Origin: Magnetococcales bacterium WMHbinv6
Lineage (GTDB): Bacteria > Pseudomonadota > Magnetococcia > Magnetococcales > Magnetaquicoccaceae
Direction of reading: 5' to 3'
NCBI GenBank assembly: GCA_002753135.1
Contig: PDZV01000001.1
Span: 124,001 to 188,000, forward strand
DNA length: 64,000 bases
The position numbers and the translations under genes are program-made. Shown one piece after another: positions 46,212-55,075 of the stretch. Below the pieces are notes generated by a model. That model was not told where the DNA came from. It did no database searches and worked only from the letters and a program-made list of their open reading frames with translations. Within the stretch, counting starts at the first letter, position 1; each line of letters begins with the position of its first letter.

Positions 46212-46304
46212 AAACCGACCGATCCACGACGCCGTCGGTCCGTGCGTCGTGGATCAAAACAAACGGGTCGGCTGGCACATGCGATCGCGTGGATGGAGAA
46301 GAAC

Positions 46305-47498
46305 ATGAAGTACGTGATATTTCTTGGCGACGGAATGAGTGACCGGCCGATGGCGGAGTTGGATGGACGTACGCCCCTGATGGTTGCCCGCACGCCAAAT
46401 CTGGATCGCATGGTTCGGGAGGGTATTGGTGGATGGTCTTTGAACACGCCTCCCGGTTATTATCCTGGTAGTGATATCGCCAATTTGGGTGTGTTGGGTT
46501 ACGATGTCACGCAAAGCTATACCGGTCGCAGCCCTCTGGAAGCTGCCGCCATGGGTGTGGTTTTGGGAGATCAGGATGTGGCCTTCCGCTGCAATCTGGT
46601 CACCCTCTCCGACGATTATCGCCGGATGGAAGATTTTTCTGCCGGTCATTTTCCCACCGAACCGGCGGCAGAAATTATTCGCTTTATCAACGACCGACTG
46701 GGCACGGAAACTTTTCAATTCTATCCCGGTGTCAGCTATCGCCATTTATTGGTCTGGCGCAATGGTCGGCAAAAGGTCAGTTCCGTACCGCCACACGATA
46801 TTACCGGCAAAGAGATCGAACCCCATCTGCCGCACGGAGAGGATGCCGAACCGATTGCCGCTTTGATGCGGGCCTCCTGGCCCTTGTTGGCCACGCATCC
46901 GGTCAACGTCGCCCGTCGGCAACAAGGGGAAAAGGCCGCCACCAGCCTCTGGTTGTGGGGTCATGGCACCAAACCTTTGTTGCAGCCTTTCCGGGAACGT
47001 TTTGGTCTTTCCGGTGGCATGATTTCGGCGGTGGATTTGATGCGGGGTATCGGCACCCACATCGGTTTTGAAGTTATCCATGTTCCCGGGGCAACCGGTT
47101 GGATCGATACCGATTATGAGGGCAAGGCCAATGCCTGTTTGGACGGACTGACCCGGCACGATATTCTGTTCGTGCATGTGGAATCCCCGGACGAAGCGGG
47201 GCATGCTGGTCGTTTGGATTATAAAATTCAGGCGATTGAAGATTATGATCAACGGCTGATTGGGCCGGTTTTGCAGAAACTGGCAGAGCGGGGACCTTTC
47301 CGCGCCGTTGCCTTGCCGGATCACCCAACGCCGGTCGCCACCCGAACCCACAATTCGGATCCGGTTCCTTTTGCCATGTATGGCAGCGGCATCGCTGCCG
47401 ACTCAAACACGGCTTATGACGAAAATCTGTTGCAAACCGGATCTTTGCAGTTCAACCCCGGCACACAACTGATGCGCTATTTATTGAACGTTTCTTGA
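46305..47498 (+). CDS. apgM: Cofactor-independent phosphoglycerate mutase, ApgM type
   Basis: 397 residues of the alkaline-phosphatase superfamily. Metal and catalytic residues: FLGDGMSDRP (Asp), GSDIANLGVLGYD (catalytic Ser), HVESPDEAGHAG and LPDHPTPVATRTH near the C-terminus. It interconverts 3- and 2-phosphoglycerate without bisphosphoglycerate; bacterial members of this subgroup have also been proposed as alternative homoserine kinases, so the assignment is not unique. GGAG six bases before the ATG at 46305 selects this start. It follows mdh by 93 bases. Confidence 0.88.
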   Translation: MKYVIFLGDGMSDRPMAELDGRTPLMVARTPNLDRMVREGIGGWSLNTPPGYYPGSDIANLGVLGYDVTQSYTGRSPLEAAAMGVVLGDQDVAFRCNLVTLSDDYRRMEDFSAGHFPTEPAAEIIRFINDRLGTETFQFYPGVSYRHLLVWRNGRQKVSSVPPHDITGKEIEPHLPHGEDAEPIAALMRASWPLLATHPVNVARRQQGEKAATSLWLWGHGTKPLLQPFRERFGLSGGMISAVDLMRGIGTHIGFEVIHVPGATGWIDTDYEGKANACLDGLTRHDILFVHVESPDEAGHAGRLDYKIQAIEDYDQRLIGPVLQKLAERGPFRAVALPDHPTPVATRTHNSDPVPFAMYGSGIAADSNTAYDENLLQTGSLQFNPGTQLMRYLLNVS

Positions 47499-47531
47499 TG
47501 GTTTTCTGACGATTGGGCCTTGTTCGTTTGC

Positions 47532-47569
47532 ATCCCCTTCCCGCGGGACACGCGCGGCGGGAAGGGGAT
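47532..47569. terminator. 13-bp hairpin between convergent apgM and rpmB
   Basis: Perfect inverted repeat 47532-47544 with 47557-47569, 12-base GC-rich loop. It lies 34 bases past the apgM stop and 20 bases past the rpmB stop. No T-tract follows on either strand, so it may act as a bidirectional RNA 3'-end stabiliser or a weak terminator. Confidence 0.55.
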
Positions 47570-47588
47570 TGCAATCGACGGTCAGGTG

Positions 47589-47882
47589 TCAGGCGTTGGC
47601 AGCAGCCATCCGTTCGGCGATCAATTTTTGCAGGTCACGAATGGGACGTTGCAATTGATCGGCAGGAGCAGCCAACAGATAGCTGTCCAGGCCACCGACA
47701 TGGTCGATGGTACGTAACACACAGGAAGGCAGCGATAAACGGACATGCCGCTTTAACGTGGCGCTGTAGAGCGAACGCTCCTGCATGTTGACCAGCCACC
47801 GGTGACTGGTACGACGATGGGAATGAGAAACATTTTTTCCTGTTTGCGGGGCCTTGCCGCCAAGGGAAACTTTCTTGGCCAT
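47589..47882 (-). CDS. rpmB: Large ribosomal subunit protein bL28
   Basis: 97 residues. The core GKAPQTGKNVSHSHRRTSHRWLVNMQ followed by KRHVRLSLPSCVLRTIDHVGGLDSYLL is that of bL28, with the longer C-terminal tail common in some proteobacterial classes. The N-terminus begins MAKKVSLGGKAP, lacking the zinc-binding Cys pair of other members. AAGGAA six bases before the ATG. Unusually rpmG is not its neighbour here. Confidence 0.92.
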   Translation of the reverse strand: MAKKVSLGGKAPQTGKNVSHSHRRTSHRWLVNMQERSLYSATLKRHVRLSLPSCVLRTIDHVGGLDSYLLAAPADQLQRPIRDLQKLIAERMAAANA

Positions 47883-48067
47883 AATGGGTTCCTTTTACTG
47901 ATCAGGGATGATTGTGCTGGATGATTCGCTAAAAACGCGCTATCTTATCCTTGTAGTGTGGTACTCGTCAAGACTATGATTAACGCAGAGGAGATCACTG
48001 CCCGATAAACGGTGACAAATAACGGGGAGTGATTGCTGGCGCGAACGGTTTACCGTTGGAGATAACC

Positions 48068-48280
48068 ATGACAGGGGAGATTGACCCAACCAAGAGCATG
48101 GCTCAGTTGGTGCAAGAGTTTCCACAATTGGCGCGTATTCTTTGGGATCAAGGCATCGAGTGTGCCGAATGCATGGCATCACAGGTGGATACCTTGAACG
48201 ATGTGGCGCGCATGTACAAACTGGACATTAAACGTTTGATCCAACAAATTCATTCGGCAGGAACCAGTGCGACGACGTGA
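48068..48280 (+). CDS. DUF1858 redox-disulfide domain protein
   Basis: 70 residues, a complete DUF1858 (hybrid-cluster-protein-associated disulfide) domain: SMAQLVQEFPQLARILWDQGIECAECMAS, then VDTLNDVARMYKLDIKRLIQQI. The CAEC pair could form a redox disulfide or bind metal. GGAG seven bases before the ATG at 48068 sets the start. Stand-alone DUF1858 proteins are common in microaerobic and anaerobic bacteria; function unknown. Confidence 0.88.
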   Translation: MTGEIDPTKSMAQLVQEFPQLARILWDQGIECAECMASQVDTLNDVARMYKLDIKRLIQQIHSAGTSATT

Positions 48281-48390
48281 CATTTCTCTGGATACCGGCT
48301 ATCCTGCGTTAACGTGAGGCAGTTGGCTTCATGACTGCTCATGTGCATCAGAAACTTTAATGGCTGTTCGTGTGCCGGGTGTAGAGTTCT

Positions 48391-50271
48391 ATGGATTTCA
48401 ATGAGTGGATTGCGAAACGATGGGTCCGTGTCTGGGTGAGCGCGGGCTTGTTGTTGTCGTTGTTTACCGCCCTTCTTGGGGGATGTTTTGCGCCGGGTCT
48501 GATCGATATGGCGGATGGGGAGAGTGTTGCCGGCAGTTCGGCAGAGGAGCCACATTTAAAAGCGGTTGCCCCCACCCTGCCCGTCACTACCCAGCAAGGG
48601 GATCCGTTTGCGGTCGAAATTCGTGAAGGCCGGGCCTACTATTTTTATCTGCTGGGTCAATTTTTGCTGCGCGAGCGCAACTGGCATGATGCGGAACGGG
48701 CTCTGACCGAAGTGGCGCGCGCCGATCCCTCATCGGCAGAAACCCGATTGATGGTTGCCCATTTGGCCACCCAGCGTGGCGATTTGAACAAGGCGATTCA
48801 TTTTGCGGAAGAGGCGATCCAACTGGATGCCAAAGATGAAAAAGCGCGGCAACTGCTTGCCGGCTTGTTGACCGCAACCAAAGCCTACGACAAAGCCGCG
48901 CAGCAATATGAAGAGATTTTGCTCCTCAATCCTGACCAACTGACTGCCCGTCTGCAATTGGCGCAACTGTACGGTCGGACCAACCATATTGAGCAGGCCA
49001 AAAAAAGTCTGGCTCCTCTCTTCAACAAATCGGCACAGGCCTGGAAAGCCCATCTGGCTTTAGGCCGAGCCTATGTCAATGTCCCCGACCTGGAAAAAGC
49101 GGTGGTCCAGTTCCGCAAAGCCTATCAGCTTGATCCCGACAAACTGGAAGCGGTGTTGGCTTTGGGTGCCGCCCTGCAAGAGTTGAAACGGCCCAAAGAG
49201 GCAGAGGCGGTATACCGCAGCTTTCTGAACACCCATCCAGACAGTAAAGAGATTCACGGCCGCATGGGTCGCCTGATGTTGAACCAGGATGACCAGGAGG
49301 CGGCCTTGAGTGAATTTCAGGCCATCAGTCAAATTGCCCCGGACAGTGTTCCGGCCCGCTTGACAACCGCCTTGATCCTGTTGAGCCAACGTCGTTTTGA
49401 GGAGGCGTTGCAGGAGTTGCGCCTGGCGGAAGCGTCCCGTTCCGAAGATGGACGGGTTGCCTTCTATTTGGGTCAGGTGCTGGAATCTTTGGACCGCTTT
49501 TCGGAAGCAGAAGAGACCTACAATCGTATTCAAACCAGTGAGCCGTTTTATTCGGATGCCCAACTGCGGCTGGCATTTCTCGAGTCCGAAAGCGGCAGAC
49601 GAGAGGCAGGCATCAATCGTATTCGCGCTTTACTGGCGGCACACCCGCTCTCCAGCAAAGCGGCTCCCGACAAGTTGGCAACCACCGCCTCCGATCCCAA
49701 GGTACGGGTCACCCTGCTGGTTGCCCTGAGCATGATGCTGATGCAAGATGAAAAATATGCAGAAGTGTATGAAACCACAACACAAGGGTTGCACATTGAA
49801 CCGGATCACCATCGCTTGCGTTTCAGCCGCGCCATCGCCCTGGATAAACTCAATCGCTGGCCGGAAGCGGAACAGGATCTGCTGCGTCATCTCAAACTGA
49901 ACCCCAATGATGCCAATGCCTTGAATTATCTTGGTTATACCTGGACAGAGCGCAATGAACGTCTGGAGGAGGCGTTAACCATGCTGGAGAAGGCGTTGGC
50001 CCTCTCTCCCGGTGATGGTTTCATAACCGACAGCGTCGGCTGGGCCTTGTTTCGTTTGCATCGTCTGGATGAGGCTTTGCTGCGCATGCGCGAGGCGGTT
50101 CGTCTCGAACCCAAAGATCCCACCATCACGGAACATTTGGGAGATGTTCTGCATGCGCTCGGCAAACAGGAAGAGGCCAACAGTTACTGGAAAAAGGCTC
50201 TGGAACTGGATCCGGGCAATGAACGGTTACAAAAAAAGATGCCTGCCAGCTCAACATCCCCCACTCCCTAG
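48391..50271 (+). CDS. TPR-repeat lipoprotein
   Basis: 626 residues. A signal peptide ends in a lipobox (ALLGGC; Cys32), so the protein is probably lipid-anchored and periplasmic. The rest is about 13-15 TPR units (for example DLNKAIHFAEEAIQLDAKDEKARQLLAGLL and RLEEALTMLEKALALSPGDGFITDSVGWALFRL). The C-terminal repeats resemble those of proteins encoded beside lolB and ispE in other proteobacteria, where an envelope-assembly role is suspected. It precedes lolB by 22 bases in the same direction. Confidence 0.9.
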   Translation: MDFNEWIAKRWVRVWVSAGLLLSLFTALLGGCFAPGLIDMADGESVAGSSAEEPHLKAVAPTLPVTTQQGDPFAVEIREGRAYYFYLLGQFLLRERNWHDAERALTEVARADPSSAETRLMVAHLATQRGDLNKAIHFAEEAIQLDAKDEKARQLLAGLLTATKAYDKAAQQYEEILLLNPDQLTARLQLAQLYGRTNHIEQAKKSLAPLFNKSAQAWKAHLALGRAYVNVPDLEKAVVQFRKAYQLDPDKLEAVLALGAALQELKRPKEAEAVYRSFLNTHPDSKEIHGRMGRLMLNQDDQEAALSEFQAISQIAPDSVPARLTTALILLSQRRFEEALQELRLAEASRSEDGRVAFYLGQVLESLDRFSEAEETYNRIQTSEPFYSDAQLRLAFLESESGRREAGINRIRALLAAHPLSSKAAPDKLATTASDPKVRVTLLVALSMMLMQDEKYAEVYETTTQGLHIEPDHHRLRFSRAIALDKLNRWPEAEQDLLRHLKLNPNDANALNYLGYTWTERNERLEEALTMLEKALALSPGDGFITDSVGWALFRLHRLDEALLRMREAVRLEPKDPTITEHLGDVLHALGKQEEANSYWKKALELDPGNERLQKKMPASSTSPTP

Positions 50272-50293
50272 CTGCCTGCCATTGTTTTCGGTT

Positions 50294-51091
50294 ATGGGCA
50301 ACCATTTTTCCCTTCTGCGACGGTACGGTTGGCTGCCGCTGTTTTTGTTGTTGGCTGGAGGCTGTAGCACAGTACCCAAAACAACGGCGCTGGACATGAG
50401 TGTCGACCCTCGACTTGTCGAGCAACGTTACCAGCAGGATCAACAACAGCGTCTCCGGCACCTGCGCCAATGGCAAGCCACCGGCGTGCTGGAGATTCGC
50501 AGCGACAAAAACAATCGGCGGATCCGAACCGAAGTGCAGGGGCAAGGCCATGAAAAGGCCAAAGTCACCCTGTTCGGTTTCATGCAACAAGTGGCTGGCA
50601 TTCTGCTTGTCGACGCGGACAAAATTCAACTGGTGGACCCCGAAAAGCAGCAGATTTTGGTGGTTCCGGCCAACGCATCCGGCCTATACCATCTGATCGG
50701 CGTGGCCTTGGAACCTGATGATTTGTTTGCCTCCCTGTTGGCGCAGGCCGCCCCTCTGCAAGGCAGCGATCCCGAAGTGGCCGGAGGATGGTTGACCCGA
50801 CAAGGCGAAACGGTTGTGCTGGATCCCGTGCGCGGCGTGATCCGGGAACGGCACGGGCATAGCGCCGAGGGGAGTCATTATCGGGCGGTCTATCTCTGGC
50901 CGGAAGAGGGTGAAGAGAATCCGCTGCCCCTGCCGCAACAGGTCAGCATTGAGTTGCAACCGGGCAATACCCGTATCCAGTTTCAAGCCCGTCGTTGGCA
51001 ACTGCCTGAGCAATCCTTCGCCGCTGCGCAGTTTGCCGCAAGAGAACTCTATCCCGATTTTGTTGTTGAATATCCACTGCAAGCCAAATAG
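50294..51091 (+). CDS. lolB: Outer-membrane lipoprotein LolB-like
   Basis: 265 residues. Signal peptide with lipobox LLLAGGC (Cys24), then a LolB-like hydrophobic-pocket barrel: WQATGVLEIRSDKNNRRIRTEVQGQG, KAKVTLFGFMQQVAGIL, and a C-terminal stretch with strands around VVLDPVRGVIRERHG. LolB receives lipoproteins from LolA at the outer membrane. Similarity is low, as usual for this family, but position between a TPR lipoprotein and ispE with tRNA-Gln after it is the standard lolB neighbourhood. The ispE start codon follows its stop with no gap. Confidence 0.75.
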   Translation: MGNHFSLLRRYGWLPLFLLLAGGCSTVPKTTALDMSVDPRLVEQRYQQDQQQRLRHLRQWQATGVLEIRSDKNNRRIRTEVQGQGHEKAKVTLFGFMQQVAGILLVDADKIQLVDPEKQQILVVPANASGLYHLIGVALEPDDLFASLLAQAAPLQGSDPEVAGGWLTRQGETVVLDPVRGVIRERHGHSAEGSHYRAVYLWPEEGEENPLPLPQQVSIELQPGNTRIQFQARRWQLPEQSFAAAQFAARELYPDFVVEYPLQAK

Positions 51092-52006
51092 ATGCCTGCT
51101 CAGCCCCTCACCTTTGCCGCCCCGGCCAAAATCAATCTGGCTTTACGCATTGTCGGCAGGCGCCCGGATGGTTACCATCTGCTGTGGACAATCATGACCT
51201 TTTTTCCGCTTTACGACCGTTTGACCTTTACCCTGTTGGATCATGAACAGATTTCGGTCCACTGTGAGCCGCCGGTAACCGACAACCCGCAAGAAAATCT
51301 GGTCTGGCGCACCGCCCGCAAGCTGCAACAGGAGAGTGGCTGTCGGCAGGGGGTTGCCATCGACCTTGTCAAACAGATTCCCCACGGTGCTGGTTTGGGC
51401 GGTGGTTCGTCTGATGCCGCCTTGACCTTGCTGGTTCTGAACCGCTTGTGGCAGCTCAAGCAGCCACTGCCGCAACTGCTGCAACTGGGTGTCAGCCTGG
51501 GGGCAGACATTCCGATTTTTTTGGGAGAGATGGCCGCCTTGGCCGAAGGGATTGGTGAACGCTTGACCCCCCTGCCCCACTTACCCTCTTTGCCCATGAT
51601 TCTGATCCATCCGGGTTGTTCCCTGGCAACGGCCACCGTTTTTCGCCAATGGCATGCCACACGGGATCCGCTGCAACCCTATCCCACCGCCCCAGCCACA
51701 CTGCCAACCGAGCGCCAACCTCTTCTGCACTGCCTGCACAATGATCTGCAGTCCACCGCCATCTCTCTGCAACCGGAGATTCAAACCGTGCAGGCGGCGC
51801 TGCAGCAACAGGGAGCCGTGGCTACTTTGATGTCGGGAAGTGGCACATCGGTGTTCGGTATTTTTAATGATGACAAAGAGTTAAACCATATTGCGCAGCA
51901 GTTGCGCCAACGTCATGGCCATTGGCGTATTTTTAGTGGTTGCAGTTTCAATCAACATCCCTTTTCCTCCGCGTGGGAATCTGTTATAAGGGGGGTCAAC
52001 TTGTAG
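51092..52006 (+). CDS. ispE: 4-(cytidine 5'-diphospho)-2-C-methyl-D-erythritol kinase
   Basis: 304 residues. GHMP-kinase fold: APAKINLALRIVGRRPDGYH at the N-terminus with the catalytic Lys/His region, the ATP loop PHGAGLGGGSSDAA, the conserved LGADIPIF, and the C-terminal LMSGSGTSVFGIF motif. It phosphorylates CDP-methylerythritol in the MEP isoprenoid route. Directly abuts lolB and is followed six bases later by tRNA-Gln, the classical proteobacterial order. Confidence 0.96.
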   Translation: MPAQPLTFAAPAKINLALRIVGRRPDGYHLLWTIMTFFPLYDRLTFTLLDHEQISVHCEPPVTDNPQENLVWRTARKLQQESGCRQGVAIDLVKQIPHGAGLGGGSSDAALTLLVLNRLWQLKQPLPQLLQLGVSLGADIPIFLGEMAALAEGIGERLTPLPHLPSLPMILIHPGCSLATATVFRQWHATRDPLQPYPTAPATLPTERQPLLHCLHNDLQSTAISLQPEIQTVQAALQQQGAVATLMSGSGTSVFGIFNDDKELNHIAQQLRQRHGHWRIFSGCSFNQHPFSSAWESVIRGVNL

Positions 52007-52012
52007 CGGTGT

Positions 52013-52087
52013 TGGGCCGTCGCCAAGCGGTAAGGCCCCGGATTTTGATTCCGGTATCCCCAGGTTCGAATCCTGGCGGCCCAGCCA
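52013..52087 (+). tRNA. tRNA-Gln (anticodon TTG)
   Basis: Cloverleaf: acceptor TGGGCCG (52013-52019) pairs with CGGCCCA (52077-52083), anticodon stem CCGGA/TCCGG with loop TTTTGAT giving anticodon TTG, T-arm CCAGG-TTCGAAT-CCTGG, and encoded 3' GCCA. Reads CAA and CAG. Confidence 0.97.
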
Positions 52088-52121
52088 ATTTATCTTTTTT
52101 TGCTTTGCACCCTCCTTCGGT

Positions 52122-52502
52122 ATGATATACCGCCTGCTCGCCGACGCAACCGCTCTTCTCCATATCAGCTTTGTTCTTTTTGTCTTGTTCGGTTCGGCCC
52201 TGGTGGCTCGTTTTCCCTCTCTGTTATGGCTCCATTTGGCGGCAGTTGCTTGGGGAGTGGCCATCGAACTGATCGGCTGGCGCTGTCCGTTGACCCTGGT
52301 GGAAAACCATTTTCGCCAACTGGCGCTGCAGGCAGGCCAGGGATGGAGTTGGATTGACCTCAATCTGTTGCCGTTGATTTATCCGGACTTATGGTTTCCC
52401 GGCGGTTTTCCGTCCTGGGGGTATTGGGGAATCGGTATCGCGGTCGGGCTGATCAATCTGCTTGCCTATCGGCGCATCTTTCTGCAGCAACACTTTCTTT
52501 GA
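52122..52502 (+). CDS. DUF2784 membrane protein
   Basis: 126 residues with three to four membrane helices. The family pattern YRLLADATALLHISFVLFVLFG, WLHLAAVAWGVAIELIGWRCPLTLVENHFR and YPDLWFP matches DUF2784, small inner-membrane proteins of unknown function. It follows tRNA-Gln by 34 bases and may share its transcript. Confidence 0.88.
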   Translation: MIYRLLADATALLHISFVLFVLFGSALVARFPSLLWLHLAAVAWGVAIELIGWRCPLTLVENHFRQLALQAGQGWSWIDLNLLPLIYPDLWFPGGFPSWGYWGIGIAVGLINLLAYRRIFLQQHFL

Positions 52503-52521
52503 GTGCATGGCTTGCGTCTGA

Positions 52522-52560
52522 CCCCTGACAGGCTGCCCTTGACAAGCCTCCTGCCAGGGG
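52522..52560. other. Stem-loop between convergent DUF2784 and DUF2252 genes
   Basis: CCCCTGACAGG (52522-52532) pairs with CCTGCCAGGGG (52550-52560), one mismatch, 17-base loop. No T-tract on either side. Possible bidirectional 3'-end structure. Confidence 0.45.
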
Positions 52561-52568
52561 GAAAACAA

Positions 52569-53789
52569 TCAGATAATTGTTGAAAACTGGTGCTGCAGCA
52601 ACCTGATCATCTTTTTGGTTGCCTTTTTTATCTCTGCTCTCTTTTTGTCGATCTGTTTGGCAAAAGGATGGGGATGTTGCAAGCCACGCCGATGGGTTTT
52701 GCCCAGGGTATGACATTCCAGCCGAATCATCTCTTTTTTCTTGATCTGTTCATCCTGCATCTGACTGATGCTGACGCCCGCTTCTCCCGGATTGCGAAAA
52801 CGGAGCAGGAAGGCCCCCAACGGCGGGATGGCCAACGGTTTACAACTGCTTTTTCCTCCGCGTTCGACATGCAGATTTTTTTTGACCCGCTTGACGATCC
52901 GTTTTGGTTGCAGGGAACAGAGCTGTTGGCTGGGTGCTGCGAGTTGTTTGCCACACAGGCAGTGCAGCGGATAGGTACTGGAGCGCAATTCCGGCTTCAG
53001 GTCGATGACGATCAATGATTTATTGTTGTGGTCGCTGCAGGGATTGTTGTCTGATTTTTTCAGTTTGCTCAACAGAAAGCGGTACTGGAGCAAGCCGCCT
53101 GAGCCACCACCATCCTTTTTGAACTGGAAAGAGTCACAGATCACATACTCCGGGCAGGCCTGCAAAACCGCATCGTGGAGGATCGTTTTTGCCTGGCACT
53201 CATCGATATCACACAGGAGGGAATATATTTTGTGATCACGGATCAGACGCCAGCGACCATGCTGCCATTCGTACAGATCGCTGGGGTCAGACAATTTTTT
53301 GCGCAGTTTTTTCATGCTGCCGTCATGGCACGAGGAACGCGACTTGCCTTGCAACCCCTTGAGATAACAATTGATGGCCTTGTCCCGATCATAGCTGGAA
53401 CCGGCAAAATGGTAATTGACCAGATAACGAAGCAAATCGGCGACAGGGTAGCCATGGGCACCATCATCGGGATCGTTCGCGACAAATTTATAGCGACCAT
53501 CCGCTTTGCCAGCACAGGGACAACCGGTATGGACAAAGCCGAAATTTTCCATATGCGGATCGCCGACGCACCACCCTTCCTCTTTGCCGGCCTTGCCCAA
53601 ACCGGACAATATTTTTTCCTGACGCAACAGGTCATAAAAAAGGGGGACCAAGGCACGAAACAGCAAAAACTCTCTCTCCAGCCGATTGCTGCCGCTATTT
53701 TTGGCGAAGCGGATTTTGTTCTTGATGTCGGCACGGCTCAAATGAGGATATAAGGTGTGGCAATGATTGATTACCGTTTGTTTATCCAT
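52569..53789 (-). CDS. DUF2252 family protein
   Basis: 406 residues. The kinase-like-fold signatures of DUF2252 are visible: CVGDPHMENFGFV and VANDPDDGAHGYPVADLLRYLVNYH, followed by IVIDLKPELRSS and a basic C-terminus. The family resembles aminoglycoside/choline-kinase-like enzymes but no substrate is known. GAGGAG four bases before the ATG at 53789. It marks the start of the accessory-looking region. An AT-rich gap with a strong hairpin separates it from the next minus-strand gene. Confidence 0.85.
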   Translation of the reverse strand: MDKQTVINHCHTLYPHLSRADIKNKIRFAKNSGSNRLEREFLLFRALVPLFYDLLRQEKILSGLGKAGKEEGWCVGDPHMENFGFVHTGCPCAGKADGRYKFVANDPDDGAHGYPVADLLRYLVNYHFAGSSYDRDKAINCYLKGLQGKSRSSCHDGSMKKLRKKLSDPSDLYEWQHGRWRLIRDHKIYSLLCDIDECQAKTILHDAVLQACPEYVICDSFQFKKDGGGSGGLLQYRFLLSKLKKSDNNPCSDHNNKSLIVIDLKPELRSSTYPLHCLCGKQLAAPSQQLCSLQPKRIVKRVKKNLHVERGGKSSCKPLAIPPLGAFLLRFRNPGEAGVSISQMQDEQIKKKEMIRLECHTLGKTHRRGLQHPHPFAKQIDKKRAEIKKATKKMIRLLQHQFSTII

Positions 53790-53929
53790 AATACTCCTCG
53801 ACTGTTGATGAAGTGATGGCCATGAAACTGGTAACTATTGATGATAAAAATGATCTATCAGCCTGGGATTGTCTATAGATATTGATATTCTGTTTGTCAA
53901 TACTTTTCTATGTATCTCAGACAACAGCC

Positions 53930-53962
53930 GCCCACCCTCTCAGAGAGCCTGAGGGGGTGGGC
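53930..53962. other. GC-rich hairpin downstream of the MdaB-like gene
   Basis: GCCCACCC (53930-53937) pairs with GGGTGGGC (53955-53962), with further CTCA/TGAG pairing inside. It lies 18 bases beyond the stop of the minus-strand gene ending at 53980. No T-tract, so a terminator role is uncertain. Confidence 0.5.
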
Positions 53963-53979
53963 ACAAGAGGAGAGAAAGA

Positions 53980-54573
53980 TCAAAGTGCAGGAAAATGTTG
54001 CGCCAAATGGGCAGCAAGGCGGGCAAAGTCGGCTTCGACGGTGGGGGCTTTCATCACATCAAAGCAGACAAAGGTTGGCAGAGGAGCCATACCGATAAAA
54101 CGAAAATTTAAATGGCAGGGCAAAAACATATCATCCACACTTTTGCCGGCCATAAAGGGTTCGTCTGGATTGTCGAAGGCTTCTGCCGGGGCGTTATAGG
54201 TCAAGGAGAGCATATAGCGGCGCGGGGCCATGCTCCCCCCGGTGCCATAATTTTTTTTTGGATCGGCTGATGAGCGCCCGTCACTGCTGCAGAAACCGGC
54301 CATGATCCCCGCCGAGTAGATCTCATCGATATATTTTTTGCCGGTCCAGGGCAGCCCCATCCAGTTGACCGGCGTTTGCAGAATGACCACATCAGCCCAA
54401 TGGTGCTTTGCCACCTCTTCGTCAACCTGATACCCCTCCTGGATGGTGGTCACCCGCACTTCGTAACCTCGTTCTTGCAAAATCGCCTGCATCCGTTCCA
54501 CCAGCGAAGCGTTCAAACGACCGGGCGAAAAGGGATAGGGCAGGTGACAATTGATGATCAAAACCTTGTGCAT
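53980..54573 (-). CDS. NAD(P)H-dependent quinone reductase, MdaB-like
   Basis: 197 residues, flavodoxin-like fold close to Escherichia MdaB. VLIINCHLPYPFSPGRLNASL, DVVILQTPVNWMGLPWTGKKYIDEIY, SDGRSSADPKKNYGTGG and YMLSLTYNAPAEAFDNPDEPF follow the MdaB order and spacing. It uses FAD and NAD(P)H to reduce quinones by two electrons. AGGAG nine bases before the ATG. It lies 33 bases downstream of the truncated caspase-like gene on the same strand. Confidence 0.93.
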   Translation of the reverse strand: MHKVLIINCHLPYPFSPGRLNASLVERMQAILQERGYEVRVTTIQEGYQVDEEVAKHHWADVVILQTPVNWMGLPWTGKKYIDEIYSAGIMAGFCSSDGRSSADPKKNYGTGGSMAPRRYMLSLTYNAPAEAFDNPDEPFMAGKSVDDMFLPCHLNFRFIGMAPLPTFVCFDVMKAPTVEADFARLAAHLAQHFPAL

Positions 54574-54606
54574 GCTGGCAACTCCTGAACAGTTTGTACT
54601 CCGTTA

Positions 54607-55075
54607 TCATTTGACCAGAGCAATAGGGAAGTCGATGGTGATTTTGGACTTGACAGAGATGGGGGTCTGTTCGCCTTTGGTCAACTCCTTGACCCGTTTC
54701 GCCAAGTAGTGATCCAGTTGGCTCAGGGTGATGCTCCCGTCCTGAATGTTCTTGGCCTGACCGCTTAACCCCTCCACCAATGCTTTGGTAAAAGCTCCGT
54801 TGTTCCACCCTTCATTCTCCAGGGAATACTGTCGCCCGGTAGAGGATGTAAAAACCACCACGCCGTTTTCCGCTGAAACCAGATCGTTGACAATTTCATC
54901 CACATCTACCGGCACTCCACGACGATCTCCCATCACGTTGCCGGAATGACAGGTATCCAAAAACAACAAGACTTTGCCGGGCATCCCACTCAGGGTACTC
55001 TTGAAAGCGGTATGGATCACTCCAGAACTCTTGATGGCATCAAGATTGCCATCCGTGGGCATAAAATAATTAAAA
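54607..55075 (-). pseudogene. Caspase-fold (peptidase C14) protease, 5' part cut off by an IS200-type element
   Basis: About 152 residues remain from an internal ATG (55062). They include the p20 catalytic Cys strand KVLLFLDTCHSGN and the following VVVFTSSTGRQYSLENEGWNNGAFTKALVEGL of bacterial caspase-like proteases. The preceding NYFMPTDGNL is in the same frame upstream of that ATG, showing that the gene once began further up. The strand that carries the catalytic His, plus all of the N-terminus, is missing; the frame runs into the terminal hairpin of an IS200-type element at 55083. Nothing matching the lost part appears on the other side of the IS cluster. Bacterial caspase-like proteins often act in regulated cell death or phage defence, which fits the neighbourhood. 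Confidence 0.75.
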